DNA of 64,000 bases from an uncultured Ignavibacteria bacterium (GCA_903862655.1 CAIOZA010000055.1:108334-172333); one strand, 5' to 3'; shown: positions 27,921-38,534, counted from the first letter of the stretch. Program-made: numbers and translations. The notes: generated from the letters alone by a model not told the origin.

Positions 27921-30900
27921 ATGAAATTCGAAAATTTAAGCAGATTTGAACAATTAAAATCGATTCTCAAGAATCGTGTATTAGTTCTCGATGGTGCCAT
28001 GGGCACAATGATTCAGAGACATTCATTAACAGAATCAGACTTCCGTGGAGAACGATTCCAAACCCATCCTAAAGATCTGAGAGGGAATAATGATCTTCTT
28101 GTTTTAACTCAACCTGAAATTATTAAAGGCATTCATCTTGAGTATCTCAAGGCAGGATCCGATATAATTGAAACCAATACTTTTAATGGTACGCCCATTT
28201 CTCAATCAGATTATCTGACTGAATCGTTTGCCTATGAGATAAACTTTGAAGCGGCGCGAATAGCCCGTCTGGCGTGTGACGAGTACAATCTGATTACTCC
28301 TGAAAAACCTAGATTTGTTGCTGGAGCTATTGGACCAACAAATCGAACTGCATCTCTTTCGCCAGATGTTAATAATCCTGGATTCCGTACCGCAAAATTT
28401 GATGACTTTGTCAAAGCATATTACATACAAATCTCCGGGCTTGTTGAAGGTGGATCTGATATTCTTCTTATTGAAACTGTCTTCGATACACTGAATTGCA
28501 AAGCTGCAATATTCGCAGTGAATGAGTATTATCATGACAATCCTGAACTAGAACCTTTGCCAGTGATGATCTCCGGAACAATCGTTGACATGAGTGGTCG
28601 AACATTAACCGGGCAAACGATAGAAGCATTTTGGATTTCGGTTTCTCACGCTCCAAATCTGCTCTCGATTGGAATCAACTGTGCTTTGGGATCTACACAA
28701 ATGCGTCCTTTTATTGAAGAACTTTCAGAAAAAGCTAACTGTTTCACAAGTTTATATCCCAATGCCGGGTTACCCAATGAATTTGGTGGTTACGATGAAA
28801 CTCCACTAACCATGGCAGATATTCTCGAGGATTATGGCAAAAGTGGATTCCTCAATATCGTCGGTGGGTGCTGTGGCACGACACCCGACCATATTCAGAA
28901 TATTGCTAATATTGCTTCAAAGCTTACACCCAGAGAGATTCCGGATATTCCACCATATCTTAGGCTAAGCGGACTGGAGGCATTAGTTGTAACTCCCGAA
29001 ACAAATTTCGTAAACATAGGTGAAAGAACAAACGTTGCCGGGTCGAGAAAATTTGCAAAACATATAATAAATAAAGAATATGATCAGGCTGTTGAAGTTG
29101 CTAGACAGCAAGTTATGAACGGTGCTCAGATTATTGATGTAAATGTCGATGAGGGTATGCTTGATTCTGAGCTGGTTATTACTGATTTTCTTAATATGCT
29201 TGCCGCCGAACCTGATATCTCACGTGTTCCGGTTATGATTGATTCCTCCAAATGGACTGTTATTGAGTCCGGTTTGAAATGCCTTCAAGGCAAAGGAATA
29301 GTGAATTCAATTTCTCTTAAGGAGGGAGAAGAAGTATTCATCGAGCATGCCCGCAAGATATTGAGTTATGGTGCAGCAGTTATTGTTATGGCATTCGATG
29401 AAGAGGGTCAAGCTTCAACTTATGAACGTAAAATTGAAATAGCCCAAAGAGCATATAATATCTTAACAAGCATTGTTGGATTTAAGCCTTTTGATATTAT
29501 TTTTGATGCTAATGTTCTAACAATTGCTACTGGGATGGATGAGCATAATGAATATGCAGTCCGTTTCATTGAGTCGGTTCGTTGGATCAAACAGAACTTA
29601 CCAAATGCTAAAACAAGTGGAGGAATAAGTAATGTCAGCTTCTCATTCCGCGGTAATGATCGCGTGAGGGAAGCAATGCATTCAGCTTTTCTTTATCACG
29701 CTATTAAAGCCGGCCTGGACATGGGAATTGTTAATGCCGGACAGCTTGATGTGTATGAATCTGTTCCAAAGGAATTACTCCAGCGGATTGAGGATGTACT
29801 CTTCAACAGAAAGAAAGATGCAACTGAAAATCTTATTAACTTTGCTTCTCTGGTTCAATCAGGCTCTAACAGAATAGATAAAAAAGATGACGAATGGAGA
29901 GCCTTACCTTTACAAGATAGATTAACACATTCACTTGTCAAGGGAATTACTGAATTTATCGATGTTGATATCGCTGAAGCCATAACCAAATTTGAGAATC
30001 CATTGAATATTATCGAAGGTCCATTGATGGATGCCATGAATATTGTTGGTAATCTTTTTGGCTCAGGCAAAATGTTCCTTCCTCAGGTTGTTAAAAGTGC
30101 CCGCGTGATGAAAAAAGCAGTAGCTATTCTTCAACCTGTTATTGAGGCTAAACTTCTTAGTCAGGGATCCCAAAGACAAACAGCCGGTAAAATATTAATG
30201 GCAACCGTCAAAGGGGATGTTCACGATATTGGAAAAAATATTGTTGGAGTCGTTCTTGGTTGTAATAATTACGAGATAATTGATCTGGGAGTCATGGTCA
30301 ACTCATCAACTATAATTGATGAAGCACGGAAACACAATGTCGATATAATTGGTCTCAGTGGACTAATCACTCCATCGCTTGATGAAATGGTTCACGTCGC
30401 AAAAGAAATGAAAAGAGAGGGACTCAATATTCCTCTGCTTATTGGCGGTGCAACAACCTCCAGAGTCCATACTGCTGTTAAAATTTCTCCTAACTATGAC
30501 AATAAAGTGATTCATGTACTCGATGCTTCAAAAAGTGTAGCCGTGGTTAGTAACCTTTTGAATAATTCAACAAAGAATAATTTTCTTGATAGCATCAATA
30601 CTGAATATGAAGAAATTCGTATAAATCACAACAAAAAAAATAGTGAAAGAAAACTTGTTACTTTGGTTGATGCACGAAAAAATAAATTGAAAACTGACTG
30701 GCAGAATTTGAACATTACTAAACCAAAAAAAATTGGTGTTACTAAATTTATTGATTATCCTCTTGAAACATTAAGAGAATTCATTAACTGGTCTGAATTC
30801 TTTATAACCTGGGAGTTAAAAGGCAGATATCCTGCAATTCTTGATGATCCCAAGATGGGTTCGGAAGCCAGGAAACTTTTTTCTGATGCTAATGAACTTC

Positions 30901-31634
30901 TCGATACCATCATTGCAAATAAACTAATCAAAGCTAACGGTATCTTTGGTCTGTTTCCTGCTAACACAATTGGATTTGACGACATTGAGGTCTATTCCGA
31001 TGAGACTAAAGATGGAATATTAGTTACTTTCCATACCTTACGTCAACAGGGTTTAATGCAATCAGGTGCACCTAACCTAGCCTTGGCTGACTATATCGCG
31101 CCTCGTGATGGGGGAATGTCTGATTATATAGGTGGTTTCGCTGTTACGGCTGGCATTGGTGCTGAAGAATTAGCTCAATCTTTTAGAAATGAGAATGATG
31201 ATTACAAAAGCATAATGACAAAAGTTTTAGCAGATAGATTAGCGGAGGCTTTTGCAGAACATCTGCATGAAATGGTTCGAAAGGATTACTGGGGTTATTC
31301 AGTTAACGAAAATCTATCAGCTGAAGACATCATCAAGGAACGATATGCAGGAATACGGCCAGCACCTGGTTACCCAGCATCACCGGATCACACAGAAAAG
31401 GAAATTCTTTTCGATTTGCTGTCTGCTGAGATATCTACAGGGATTAATTTGACTGAATCATTTATGATGACGCCTCCTGCTTCAGTCTCGGGACTATATT
31501 TTGCACATCCTGACTCGAAATATTTTCCAGTAGGAAAAATAGATAAAGATCAGGTTCTCGATTATAAAAAAAGAAAAGGAATGAGCACTGAACAGGTTGA
31601 GAGATGGCTTTCTCAGAACTTATCTTATTTTTAA
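27921..31634 (+). CDS. metH: Cobalamin-dependent methionine synthase
   Basis: Full-length B12-dependent methionine synthase (about 1237 residues; E. coli 1227), transferring methyl from 5-methyl-THF to homocysteine. Modules in order: homocysteine domain ([11 protein letters not shown]; zinc Cys in INCALGST and [10 protein letters not shown]); folate domain ([17 protein letters not shown], then [11 protein letters not shown]); B12 cap and B12 domain with [10 protein letters not shown], where His at about 768 is the lower axial cobalt ligand, plus [13 protein letters not shown] and IGGATTSR; and the C-terminal SAM-dependent reactivation domain ([14 protein letters not shown]). The ATG at 27921 has ggaga immediately upstream, too close to be ideal; a TTG at 27903 overlapping the previous stop is the alternative. 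All catalytic elements look intact. It is cotranscribed with the MTHFR fusion. Confidence 0.97.
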   Translation: MKFENLSRFEQLKSILKNRVLVLDGAMGTMIQRHSLTESDFRGERFQTHPKDLRGNNDLLVLTQPEIIKGIHLEYLKAGSDIIETNTFNGTPISQSDYLTESFAYEINFEAARIARLACDEYNLITPEKPRFVAGAIGPTNRTASLSPDVNNPGFRTAKFDDFVKAYYIQISGLVEGGSDILLIETVFDTLNCKAAIFAVNEYYHDNPELEPLPVMISGTIVDMSGRTLTGQTIEAFWISVSHAPNLLSIGINCALGSTQMRPFIEELSEKANCFTSLYPNAGLPNEFGGYDETPLTMADILEDYGKSGFLNIVGGCCGTTPDHIQNIANIASKLTPREIPDIPPYLRLSGLEALVVTPETNFVNIGERTNVAGSRKFAKHIINKEYDQAVEVARQQVMNGAQIIDVNVDEGMLDSELVITDFLNMLAAEPDISRVPVMIDSSKWTVIESGLKCLQGKGIVNSISLKEGEEVFIEHARKILSYGAAVIVMAFDEEGQASTYERKIEIAQRAYNILTSIVGFKPFDIIFDANVLTIATGMDEHNEYAVRFIESVRWIKQNLPNAKTSGGISNVSFSFRGNDRVREAMHSAFLYHAIKAGLDMGIVNAGQLDVYESVPKELLQRIEDVLFNRKKDATENLINFASLVQSGSNRIDKKDDEWRALPLQDRLTHSLVKGITEFIDVDIAEAITKFENPLNIIEGPLMDAMNIVGNLFGSGKMFLPQVVKSARVMKKAVAILQPVIEAKLLSQGSQRQTAGKILMATVKGDVHDIGKNIVGVVLGCNNYEIIDLGVMVNSSTIIDEARKHNVDIIGLSGLITPSLDEMVHVAKEMKREGLNIPLLIGGATTSRVHTAVKISPNYDNKVIHVLDASKSVAVVSNLLNNSTKNNFLDSINTEYEEIRINHNKKNSERKLVTLVDARKNKLKTDWQNLNITKPKKIGVTKFIDYPLETLREFINWSEFFITWELKGRYPAILDDPKMGSEARKLFSDANELLDTIIANKLIKANGIFGLFPANTIGFDDIEVYSDETKDGILVTFHTLRQQGLMQSGAPNLALADYIAPRDGGMSDYIGGFAVTAGIGAEELAQSFRNENDDYKSIMTKVLADRLAEAFAEHLHEMVRKDYWGYSVNENLSAEDIIKERYAGIRPAPGYPASPDHTEKEILFDLLSAEISTGINLTESFMMTPPASVSGLYFAHPDSKYFPVGKIDKDQVLDYKKRKGMSTEQVERWLSQNLSYF

Positions 31635-31930
31635 TTAGCTGATTTTAATATTTACCTGTTCAATTTTAAAATATTTGAGTAATTACTTATGCTTTTTTTA
31701 TAAAATTTATTGAAGTTTTCATATAATTATCCGATTATTCTATTCGTATAATTATTTAATTATTCATTGGTTTATTTTTCAGTTAAGAAAATCAATAAAT
31801 TTTTATGAAAAATTAAAAAATATCTAAAAAAAATCTGAAAATTTTAAATATTTGGTTCATTTTTTGTAGAATATTCCGATAGTATAATTATAATAGTAAA
31901 TTAGTTAAGAAATATATTTAAATTGAAATT
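31635..31930. other. AT-rich intergenic region
   Basis: A 296-base, very AT-rich gap between metH and the HDOD gene. No terminator hairpin, RNA gene or ORF worth reporting is seen. It presumably contains the promoter of the HDOD gene. Confidence 0.5.
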
Positions 31931-32806
31931 ATGTCATTAGTAAAAAGTCTGATAGAAACCCAGGAATTCGCTACTCTACCACCCGTAGCGGCTAAAATAT
32001 TGCAACTCCTCGAGAATGATGATATCGATTTCAGAGATTTGTCTCAAGTGATTGAAGCCGATGCTCCTTTAACTTTGAAACTAATCAGAGTTGCTAATTC
32101 GCCTATTTATGCTACACGACAGAAAATTAATACAATTCAACAAGCCATTATTACACTAGGAATTAATCGCTTAACTAATATTGTCCTTGGTGTTTCAATA
32201 TTTTCTCGATTTCTTATGAGCTCGCAGAAATTTGCTGCTGAGATTATGGAAAGATTCTGGTGGCATTCGTCATGTACTGGTATTGTCGCTAAATCAATAA
32301 CAACTAAATTGAAAAAGAATTTCCGTGAATATGAATTTATTGGTGGTCTACTTCATGATATTGGTAAGTTGGCTATGCTCCAGTATGATGCAGTTAAATA
32401 TTCAAAAGTGTTAAATAATGTCCATGCAAATGGTATGATGGATGTTGATGCTGAGCGTGAATTATTCGGTATCGATCACACAGAAGTTGGTGCTGAAATT
32501 TGTTTAATGTGGAAACTTCCAGAACCTCTTGCTGAAGCTATTTCATATCATACTCATCCATCAAAAGCAATTGCCAATAAGGAACTCGTTGCTATTGTCA
32601 GATTAGCCGATGTTCTTTGCGAAATGTGGGGAGCCGATATTTCCGAAGGATTCGATTCAATCAACATCGAAGAGCAAGAAGCATGGCTCATTCTTAAAGA
32701 TTTCTACCCAGAAATGAACGAATTGGATTTAGAGAGTTTTACATTTGAACTCGAAACAGAATTTAGAAAATCAGAAGAATTCCTAAAGGCAATTATGGGA
32801 GAATAG
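31931..32806 (+). CDS. HDOD-domain signalling protein
   Basis: A single-domain HDOD protein (291 residues), a degenerate relative of HD-GYP phosphodiesterases that usually acts as a signalling adaptor. Hallmarks: LPPVAAKILQLLEND near the start, a long helical region (LSQVIEADAPLTLKLIRVANSPIYA, split across the fold), INTIQQAIITLGINRLTNIVL, and the HD residues in GGLLHDIGKLAM. SYHTHPSKA provides another His. No receiver or output domain is fused. It is transcribed away from metH and converges on the NarL-type regulator gene, whose stop lies about 30 bases away. It could take part in the neighbouring two-component system, but this is only positional inference. Confidence 0.9.
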   Translation: MSLVKSLIETQEFATLPPVAAKILQLLENDDIDFRDLSQVIEADAPLTLKLIRVANSPIYATRQKINTIQQAIITLGINRLTNIVLGVSIFSRFLMSSQKFAAEIMERFWWHSSCTGIVAKSITTKLKKNFREYEFIGGLLHDIGKLAMLQYDAVKYSKVLNNVHANGMMDVDAERELFGIDHTEVGAEICLMWKLPEPLAEAISYHTHPSKAIANKELVAIVRLADVLCEMWGADISEGFDSINIEEQEAWLILKDFYPEMNELDLESFTFELETEFRKSEEFLKAIMGE

Positions 32807-32837
32807 TATAAATTCTCATTTCTCTTAAGCCCAATTT

Positions 32838-33470
32838 CTAATCTACCAAACCATTCTTAATTGCATAATGGGTAAGTTCAGCATTACTTTTCATTGACAT
32901 CTTTTCTAAAATTCGGATTCTATATGTGCTGATTGTATTAATACTCAGATTTAACTGTTTTGCTATATCTTTAACCGTTTTGCCGGATGCAATGAGGCAC
33001 ATAACCTGGAATTCTCTGTCCGAAAGATTCTCATGGAGCATGGCTTGGTTCCCGGAATCAAGATTGGATGCTAGAATTTCAGCAAGGTCAGGCGATATAT
33101 ACTTTCTTCCCATTGATACTTTGCGGATGGCTTCTATAAGCTCTTCCGGCTCACATTCTTTGTTTATATACCCTGCTGCGCCTGCTTTCAGAACTCGCAA
33201 AGCGTATTGTTCTTCAGGATAGACAGTGAACATCAAAACAGGGAGTTCAGGCTTTTCAATTTTCAAATCTTTCAATGTGTCCAGGCCATCTTTGCCGGGC
33301 ATAGAAATATCGAGTAAAACAACATCGTATTTGGTTTGTCTTACTTTTTCAAGCAATTCATTACCAGAAGAGGCTTCATCGCACACATACAAATCGGGTG
33401 CTTCCTCTATTATCTGCTTCAAACCTTTACGAACAACAGCATGATCATCAACAATTATAATTTTTATCAT
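32838..33470 (-). CDS. NarL/FixJ-family response regulator
   Basis: DNA-binding response regulator (210 residues). The receiver (about 1-120) has the acidic pair in IIIVDDHAVV, the phosphorylated Asp in VLLDISMPGKDG, the Thr in MFTVYPEEQ and the Lys in YINKECEPEE. The C-terminal LuxR-type helix-turn-helix (about 145-205) has LSDREFQVMCLIASGKTVKD and LNLSINTISTYRIRILEKM. It lies 14 bases downstream of the sensor kinase gene, so they form a cognate NarX/NarL-type pair. Target genes are not identifiable here. Confidence 0.94.
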   Translation of the reverse strand: MIKIIIVDDHAVVRKGLKQIIEEAPDLYVCDEASSGNELLEKVRQTKYDVVLLDISMPGKDGLDTLKDLKIEKPELPVLMFTVYPEEQYALRVLKAGAAGYINKECEPEELIEAIRKVSMGRKYISPDLAEILASNLDSGNQAMLHENLSDREFQVMCLIASGKTVKDIAKQLNLSINTISTYRIRILEKMSMKSNAELTHYAIKNGLVD

Positions 33471-33484
33471 TTCAATATCCTCAG

Positions 33485-35734
33485 TTATTTTAAAGGAACT
33501 GTGATTGTGACGGTAGTACCCATACCAATAACTCCGCTTATTGTAAGTTTTCCGCCAACTGCAAGTGCACGCTCAGTCATACCGAGTAATCCAAGAGATT
33601 TCTTATTGTTGATTTGCTCTTGTTTGATTCCGCGTCCATTATCACTTACCCTGAGAATTACTTCTTCAGTAACTCTTTCCAGAGTCACATCTACTCTGGT
33701 TGCTTTAGCATGACGTGCTACATTTGTTAAAATTTCCTGAAATATTCTGAAAAGAGCAGTTGATCTTTGTTCCTCAAGTTTGAAATCCTGTTTTCCCACA
33801 TTCAGTTTGCATCTGATAGCCGAACGTTTCTGGAACTCTGCGGTTTGCCATTCCAGAGCTGCAATCAGACCGAAATGGTCCAGAACAGATGGACGTAATT
33901 GAGAAGAAATAGTTCTGACTTTTCTAATAGTAGATTCAATCAGTTCATTCATCTTTCGTACTTTTTCAAAAAGTACCTCCTGACGAATAAATTTCTTTTT
34001 TATCAGCCAAGCTAATTCTAGTTTTAACGCAGTTAAGGCATGACCAAGTTCATCATGAATTTCAATGGCTAAACGTTTCTTTTCTTCTTCACGTGATGTT
34101 TCCGAGTACATTGCTAAGTTACGGTAATTCTCACGTGACAGCTTTAATTCCTCTTCTACTTCTTTGCGCTGGGTTATGTTATACAAGATACCCTGCAGGT
34201 AATGTGCTTTACCAGAAGGATCAATCACACTATGAAAATAGAGATGGACCCACTTAAATGATCCATCCTGATGAATAAACCGGAATTCAAGCTCCCGTTC
34301 GATTCTGCCTCTGTTTCTGAGCTTATTGATTATATCCTGAATAACAATTCTATCCTCCATATGTATGATATCCAGGAGGCTTTTCTTCGAATCAAGAATT
34401 TCTTCCTTCGAATGACCAGTCAATGTCTTAATCGCTCCGTTAAGTAAAACTGGGATTAGATTTAGATCTGATTTGAACGCTACACCAGAGAAATTCTTAA
34501 TGAATGTCTCATAAATTTCCTCCATGCCGTCCACTGAAGCAATCGGATGATTGCTGAATTGAATTTCATCAATCAAACATGTAATTACATCCCTGTTTGC
34601 AAAACTGTCAATCTTGTAAAATGTAATGTTAATTCTACGTTGATTACCAGTTTTATCATTAATTGAAATGTCTGTTTTCAGTTTTTTCTTATCGTTTTTT
34701 AAGATCGGTTCAAGATAATCCAAACTAAAAAGTGGGTTGGGCAAACCCAGAATTTCTTCTTCCGACCATCCAAACATTTTTGATAGGGAGCTACTCCAAG
34801 AAATTACGCAAGCTGAAGAATCAACTTTTAGAATTCTTAAATCAGAAAGTATTTCTGGAATTTCATAAATGGGTGGTTGATGTTGATTGGCAAGATCAAT
34901 TTTATGTATCAACCAAATTAGAGCAAAGGATTTGTTGCTATCGACGGATTTCAAAGTTGAGCATGTTAAACTCAATAAGGGTGAATTATCATCTGCTGGA
35001 TTAGCCGTAAAACTAATCATACCAGAATTTTTTCCCATTAGCACTAATTCATGAATTGAATTTAATCTTGAACTAATAGTTGAAGGTAGAATCTCTGTAA
35101 TCAGTCTGCCTACTTCCAATTTAAAAGAGTCAATACTCTTGCAATTTTGATTAAAATAAATAACTTTCAAATCTAAGTCAGTAATAATTATAGGATAATC
35201 CAGAACTTCAAATGCTTTTGAGTAATCATTCTGAATTATTTCAGTTAGATTGGGGGTTGTTAATGTCAGACTTTTACTAGAAATTAATCTTGAACGATAC
35301 TCTTGAGTATCGGTTATTTCTTTAGAGATTGAAATTGCTCCACCCGGTGCAAAAGCCTCATTATTGACTGGAAATGAAATTGACTCAACATAATGAATTC
35401 CTTCATCGATAGTAAAAGAGTTGTTGATCTTGATTCCCTTAACTATTGAACCGGAAATAATAGCCTTCTGACAAAAGCAATCCTGACATATTCCTTGTTG
35501 ATGCGAAAATGCTTCATAGCATTTTCTTCCTAGCGATGCTGGATGTCGTTCCAAAACAGACTTGTTTGCCCACTTAATGATAAAATTACTGTCAATTTGG
35601 TAGACCATTTCTTCCATATTGTCTAATATTTCAATAATAACCCGATCATCTCGATGAAATTCTTCTTCTACATGAGGAGTAGGAATGGGCTTAATGAAAT
35701 ATTTTTTTATACTATTTATGAGCGATTCAGTCAT
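33485..35734 (-). CDS. Multi-PAS sensor histidine kinase (HisKA_3/NarX type)
   Basis: Cytosolic sensor kinase, 749 residues, with no membrane segment. I see four PAS-like domains. The first (about 25-125) contains the Cys-rich run CYEAFSHQQGICQDCFC. The second spans about 170-275, the third about 300-395 (SSACVISWSSSLSKMFGW) and the fourth about 410-530 with an attached PAC region (RELEFRFIHQDGSFKWVHLYF). The dimerisation/His domain follows with KKRLAIEIHDELGHAL (phospho-accepting His), then a HATPase domain with ILTNVARHAKA, VSDNGRGI and GLLGMTERA. This is the NarX/DegS type, matching the NarL-type regulator encoded immediately downstream. The Cys motif in PAS1 could bind a cofactor or metal, or respond to redox; this is inference. 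Confidence 0.92.
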   Translation of the reverse strand: MTESLINSIKKYFIKPIPTPHVEEEFHRDDRVIIEILDNMEEMVYQIDSNFIIKWANKSVLERHPASLGRKCYEAFSHQQGICQDCFCQKAIISGSIVKGIKINNSFTIDEGIHYVESISFPVNNEAFAPGGAISISKEITDTQEYRSRLISSKSLTLTTPNLTEIIQNDYSKAFEVLDYPIIITDLDLKVIYFNQNCKSIDSFKLEVGRLITEILPSTISSRLNSIHELVLMGKNSGMISFTANPADDNSPLLSLTCSTLKSVDSNKSFALIWLIHKIDLANQHQPPIYEIPEILSDLRILKVDSSACVISWSSSLSKMFGWSEEEILGLPNPLFSLDYLEPILKNDKKKLKTDISINDKTGNQRRINITFYKIDSFANRDVITCLIDEIQFSNHPIASVDGMEEIYETFIKNFSGVAFKSDLNLIPVLLNGAIKTLTGHSKEEILDSKKSLLDIIHMEDRIVIQDIINKLRNRGRIERELEFRFIHQDGSFKWVHLYFHSVIDPSGKAHYLQGILYNITQRKEVEEELKLSRENYRNLAMYSETSREEEKKRLAIEIHDELGHALTALKLELAWLIKKKFIRQEVLFEKVRKMNELIESTIRKVRTISSQLRPSVLDHFGLIAALEWQTAEFQKRSAIRCKLNVGKQDFKLEEQRSTALFRIFQEILTNVARHAKATRVDVTLERVTEEVILRVSDNGRGIKQEQINNKKSLGLLGMTERALAVGGKLTISGVIGMGTTVTITVPLK

Positions 35735-36124
35735 TTAAAAAATTAATCTAAATTTAGTGGAATACTTTGTAGGAACAAAAATAAGAAAAAAATTTCCAAT
35801 GATCGAAATTGATTAATAATGGGATTAAATGAAGCTAATGATTCTGGAAATCAATTAAAGAAAATTCAAAAATAAGTCGATACTATCTTTTTGATTTCTT
35901 GTCTTTCTTATGTTTTGATTTTTTTTTATTTTCTTTGCATATTTTAATGCAAGAGCCTCCCTTGCAGAAAGGGCAATCTTTTTTACTCATTTTTTCGTTT
36001 TTTTCTACTTTAAAGATACTTAGACGTAGAAAAACAAAAAATTAGTTGTAACAAATAAATAAATTGAACATTATTATGTTTATAAAAGAAGATTAAATTT
36101 TAAAAAATATTTATTGGAGAAAAA
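35735..36124. other. Intergenic region holding one small candidate gene
   Basis: A 390-base AT-rich stretch between the divergent kinase and CxxCH-protein genes. It contains a 35-codon minus-strand frame (35883-35990), listed separately. tattggag just before 36125 is the ribosome-binding site of the next gene. No other structure is seen. Confidence 0.6.
35883..35990 (-). CDS. Candidate 35-residue Cys/Lys-rich peptide
   Basis: A short frame encoding a peptide that begins MSKKDCPFCKGGSCIKIC and continues with an almost pure Lys/Ser/Asn/His tail to the stop. Four Cys (positions 6, 9, 14, 18) sit in a CxxC-x4-C-x3-C arrangement that could bind zinc or iron, followed by a basic tail suited to nucleic-acid or ribosome binding. 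It is not random-looking: the Cys cluster and the Lys-rich tail are sharply divided. No good Shine-Dalgarno is seen before the ATG, and I recognise no family. It could belong to the transcript upstream of the kinase. Moderate confidence that it is a real gene. Confidence 0.5.
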   Translation of the reverse strand: MSKKDCPFCKGGSCIKICKENKKKSKHKKDKKSKR

Positions 36125-36784
36125 ATGAACAGGTTAAAGTCTATTTTAATCATTATGGTAATTATAATTATTTCGGCTGAAGTAATTTTTACCAAACCAG
36201 AACGAGTTACTCAGATACCCAATGGGATGAAGAATTCTTGTATGAATTGTCATACAAATATGTTAGGTGGTGGACTAAATTCTTTTGGAGTCACAGTTGG
36301 AACAAGTTTCATGAAGAATGGTGTAGTTCAATGGGGTCCAAAATTGGCTGCTATTGATTCCGATAAAGATGGTTTTACTAACGGTCAGGAACTAATGGAT
36401 CCGAATGGCACATGGGTAGCAGGTCAGGGAGATCCGGGTATTCAGGCTAATGTTGGCAATCCCGGTGTTGCCAGTAGTAAGCCGATTTTAAGTGATGTGA
36501 TTGACTTTTTTGCTAACAAGGAAATTTCTATTAGTCCAAATCCAATGACCAACAGGGCTGAAATTTCATTTGATTTAGTCAAAGCCGGACACCTATTCGT
36601 CGATATTATTAATATATCTGGTGAAAGTATTCGTTTACTGGCAAATGAGAATTCTGTATCGGGCAATGTAAATTTTGCTTGGGATTGTAAAGATATGAAT
36701 GGCTCTACTGTTCCTGCCGGACTTTATTTGGTTAGAATCTATTTTGATGGATCAATGATTTCTAAGAAACTTTTGGTTCAGTAA
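36125..36784 (+). CDS. Exported CxxCH protein with Ca-binding-like motif and T9SS-type tail
   Basis: A 219-residue exported protein. The signal peptide (about 1-23) is followed by NSCMNCHTNMLGGGLNSFG (Cys39, Cys42, His43), a c-type heme attachment motif CxxCH in a Gly-rich context. DSDKDGFTNGQELMDP (about 80-95) resembles an EF-hand/thrombospondin type 3 calcium loop. The C-terminal part is a T9SS type A sorting domain (ISISPNPMTNRAEI ... VPAGLYLVRIYF, FlgD-like). The ribosome-binding site tattggag is strong. A terminator follows. It is likely a secreted or surface-anchored protein, perhaps heme-bearing. The heme itself is inferred from the motif only, and the second axial ligand is unknown. 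Confidence 0.8.
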   Translation: MNRLKSILIIMVIIIISAEVIFTKPERVTQIPNGMKNSCMNCHTNMLGGGLNSFGVTVGTSFMKNGVVQWGPKLAAIDSDKDGFTNGQELMDPNGTWVAGQGDPGIQANVGNPGVASSKPILSDVIDFFANKEISISPNPMTNRAEISFDLVKAGHLFVDIINISGESIRLLANENSVSGNVNFAWDCKDMNGSTVPAGLYLVRIYFDGSMISKKLLVQ

Positions 36785-36810
36785 ATGTAAAAATTGTTTA
36801 GTAAAAACTA

Positions 36811-36840
36811 AGCCGGAGATATTTTCTCCGGCTTTTTTTG
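36811..36840 (+). terminator. Intrinsic terminator
   Basis: Nine-bp perfect stem (36811-36819 with 36825-36833), sequence agccggaga, loop tattt, followed by seven T. A textbook rho-independent terminator for the preceding T9SS-tail gene. Confidence 0.93.
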
Positions 36841-36896
36841 TTGATTTATCTTATTTTAGTAATTTATGATTTAGAATTCCTAAAAAATAAAATTTA

Positions 36897-38534
36897 ATGA
36901 AAAAAATAATTGTTCGGATTAATCAACTTAACCCATGGATAATTGTCATATCCTTGTATTGTTTTCTTATTTTAATTAGTATTCTAATTAAGGACAGTTT
37001 ACCTTTGGCTTGTGATATTGGAGAATATGTCAATAATCCATTAAGAATATTGAATGGTGAGAAACCGTATAGAGATTTTTGGTTGTTATTCTCACCGGGT
37101 GAAGTGTATTTTCCAGCGATAATTTATAAAATTTTTGGTGTCAATACAGATATCCTGAGAATTGTCACTATCTTAACTTCTTGTGTCTCAGCAGTAATTG
37201 TATTTAGAATAGCTTACAGAATATTACAAAACAATATTTATTCTGCCATTACAACTCTGCTATTCTTTTATTCCAGTGTCATCTTTTACTATGAAGGACC
37301 GGACTACATAAATCTATACCTAACATTTATTCTTTTGTCAACATTATTTTTAATAAAATTCATACAAAACCAGAAAATAATTGACATTAGCTTATCAGGT
37401 TTTTTTATTGGAATAGGATTTTACTTCAGGGTATATGAATCAGCCGGAGCAATGGCTGGTCTGATAATTGCATTAGTAATAAGTATGTTAATTCTCAAAA
37501 CTGATGTAAAATTTTTTTTCAAATTATTATCATTTTATTCAGCTTCATTCCTTTTTTCAATATCTCTAATAATATTAGCTCATTATGATATTGCAGTTAT
37601 TATGTTCCGGGAAGTCATTATTGAAAGTGTGAAGAATGGCACTTCAATGAATCTCCCATATTTCAATGATTTTTATTTACTGATAGGCGTCGTAAAATCA
37701 GATTTTATTGATATAAATGCCGGTTCTCTAGGTGGTATTATCACTCTGGCTATTCATTTATTAAAACTGCTTCCGACACTGATGTTTTACTTATTACCTT
37801 TCCTTTCTCTGATTGTCTTTTTATTCTATCTTATGACAAAACCAGAAAAATTGAAGTTAATGATAAAAATATTATTTCTACTTTTAGGGATGGGTTTATT
37901 TCCTAAGGGGGTTGGCAGATCTGATATAGCTCATTTGGCTCCATCTGTTGCACCATTATTGGCAATGATTTGTCTGATATTTTTTGAATTACATGAAAAA
38001 AATATCAAAAGTCAGCTAGATAATTGGCTTTGGAGAGTTTCGTTAGTCATAATGACAATAATGTCAGTTACGTTATTATTCCCAATCCAAAAACTACTTA
38101 GCTTAAAACAGAAAAATTTATCAATTGTCAGAACTGATCATGGAAGTGTATCATTTAAAAATCCAAATGAATGTGTTGATTTTCGGAAAGTAGCTGAATT
38201 TCTGAAAACTCATACTCAGGAGGCTGAAAATATATTTGTTACTCCATGGGATTCTCCTGCAATATATGCATTATTCAACTTAAAGAACCCAACATATTAT
38301 GATTCGATGAATGATCTGGTAATCCGGGAATCCAAAGAAAAACAAAACAGAATTATTAAAAAGCTTGATGAATCAAAGGTGAAATATATTATCCACAATC
38401 CGGATTGGGGATATGACAGTAAATCAAATCAAACTTTCAGAAAGTCTTGCCCTATGATTGAGACCTATATAGAAACAAACTACAAGTTAGTTGAAAAGTA
38501 TGGGTTTTATTATGTTTACGAGAGAATAATTTAA
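36897..38534 (+). CDS. Polytopic membrane protein, probable GT-C glycosyltransferase (GT39/PMT-like)
   Basis: A 545-residue protein with about ten or more membrane helices. The first luminal/periplasmic loop has LACDIGEYVNNPLRILNGEKPYRDFW. An acidic residue pair here followed by a PYRDFW-type run is typical of GT-C lipid-sugar dependent glycosyltransferases (ArnT/PMT/dolichol-mannose type). The C-terminal 130 residues (after about 410) form a soluble periplasmic domain with FVTPWDSPAIYALFNL. It probably transfers a sugar from a polyprenyl phosphate to a protein or lipid. The gene stands alone; the substrate is unknown, and the call rests on topology and the loop motif rather than on a clear family signature. 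Confidence 0.7.
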   Translation: MKKIIVRINQLNPWIIVISLYCFLILISILIKDSLPLACDIGEYVNNPLRILNGEKPYRDFWLLFSPGEVYFPAIIYKIFGVNTDILRIVTILTSCVSAVIVFRIAYRILQNNIYSAITTLLFFYSSVIFYYEGPDYINLYLTFILLSTLFLIKFIQNQKIIDISLSGFFIGIGFYFRVYESAGAMAGLIIALVISMLILKTDVKFFFKLLSFYSASFLFSISLIILAHYDIAVIMFREVIIESVKNGTSMNLPYFNDFYLLIGVVKSDFIDINAGSLGGIITLAIHLLKLLPTLMFYLLPFLSLIVFLFYLMTKPEKLKLMIKILFLLLGMGLFPKGVGRSDIAHLAPSVAPLLAMICLIFFELHEKNIKSQLDNWLWRVSLVIMTIMSVTLLFPIQKLLSLKQKNLSIVRTDHGSVSFKNPNECVDFRKVAEFLKTHTQEAENIFVTPWDSPAIYALFNLKNPTYYDSMNDLVIRESKEKQNRIIKKLDESKVKYIIHNPDWGYDSKSNQTFRKSCPMIETYIETNYKLVEKYGFYYVYERII

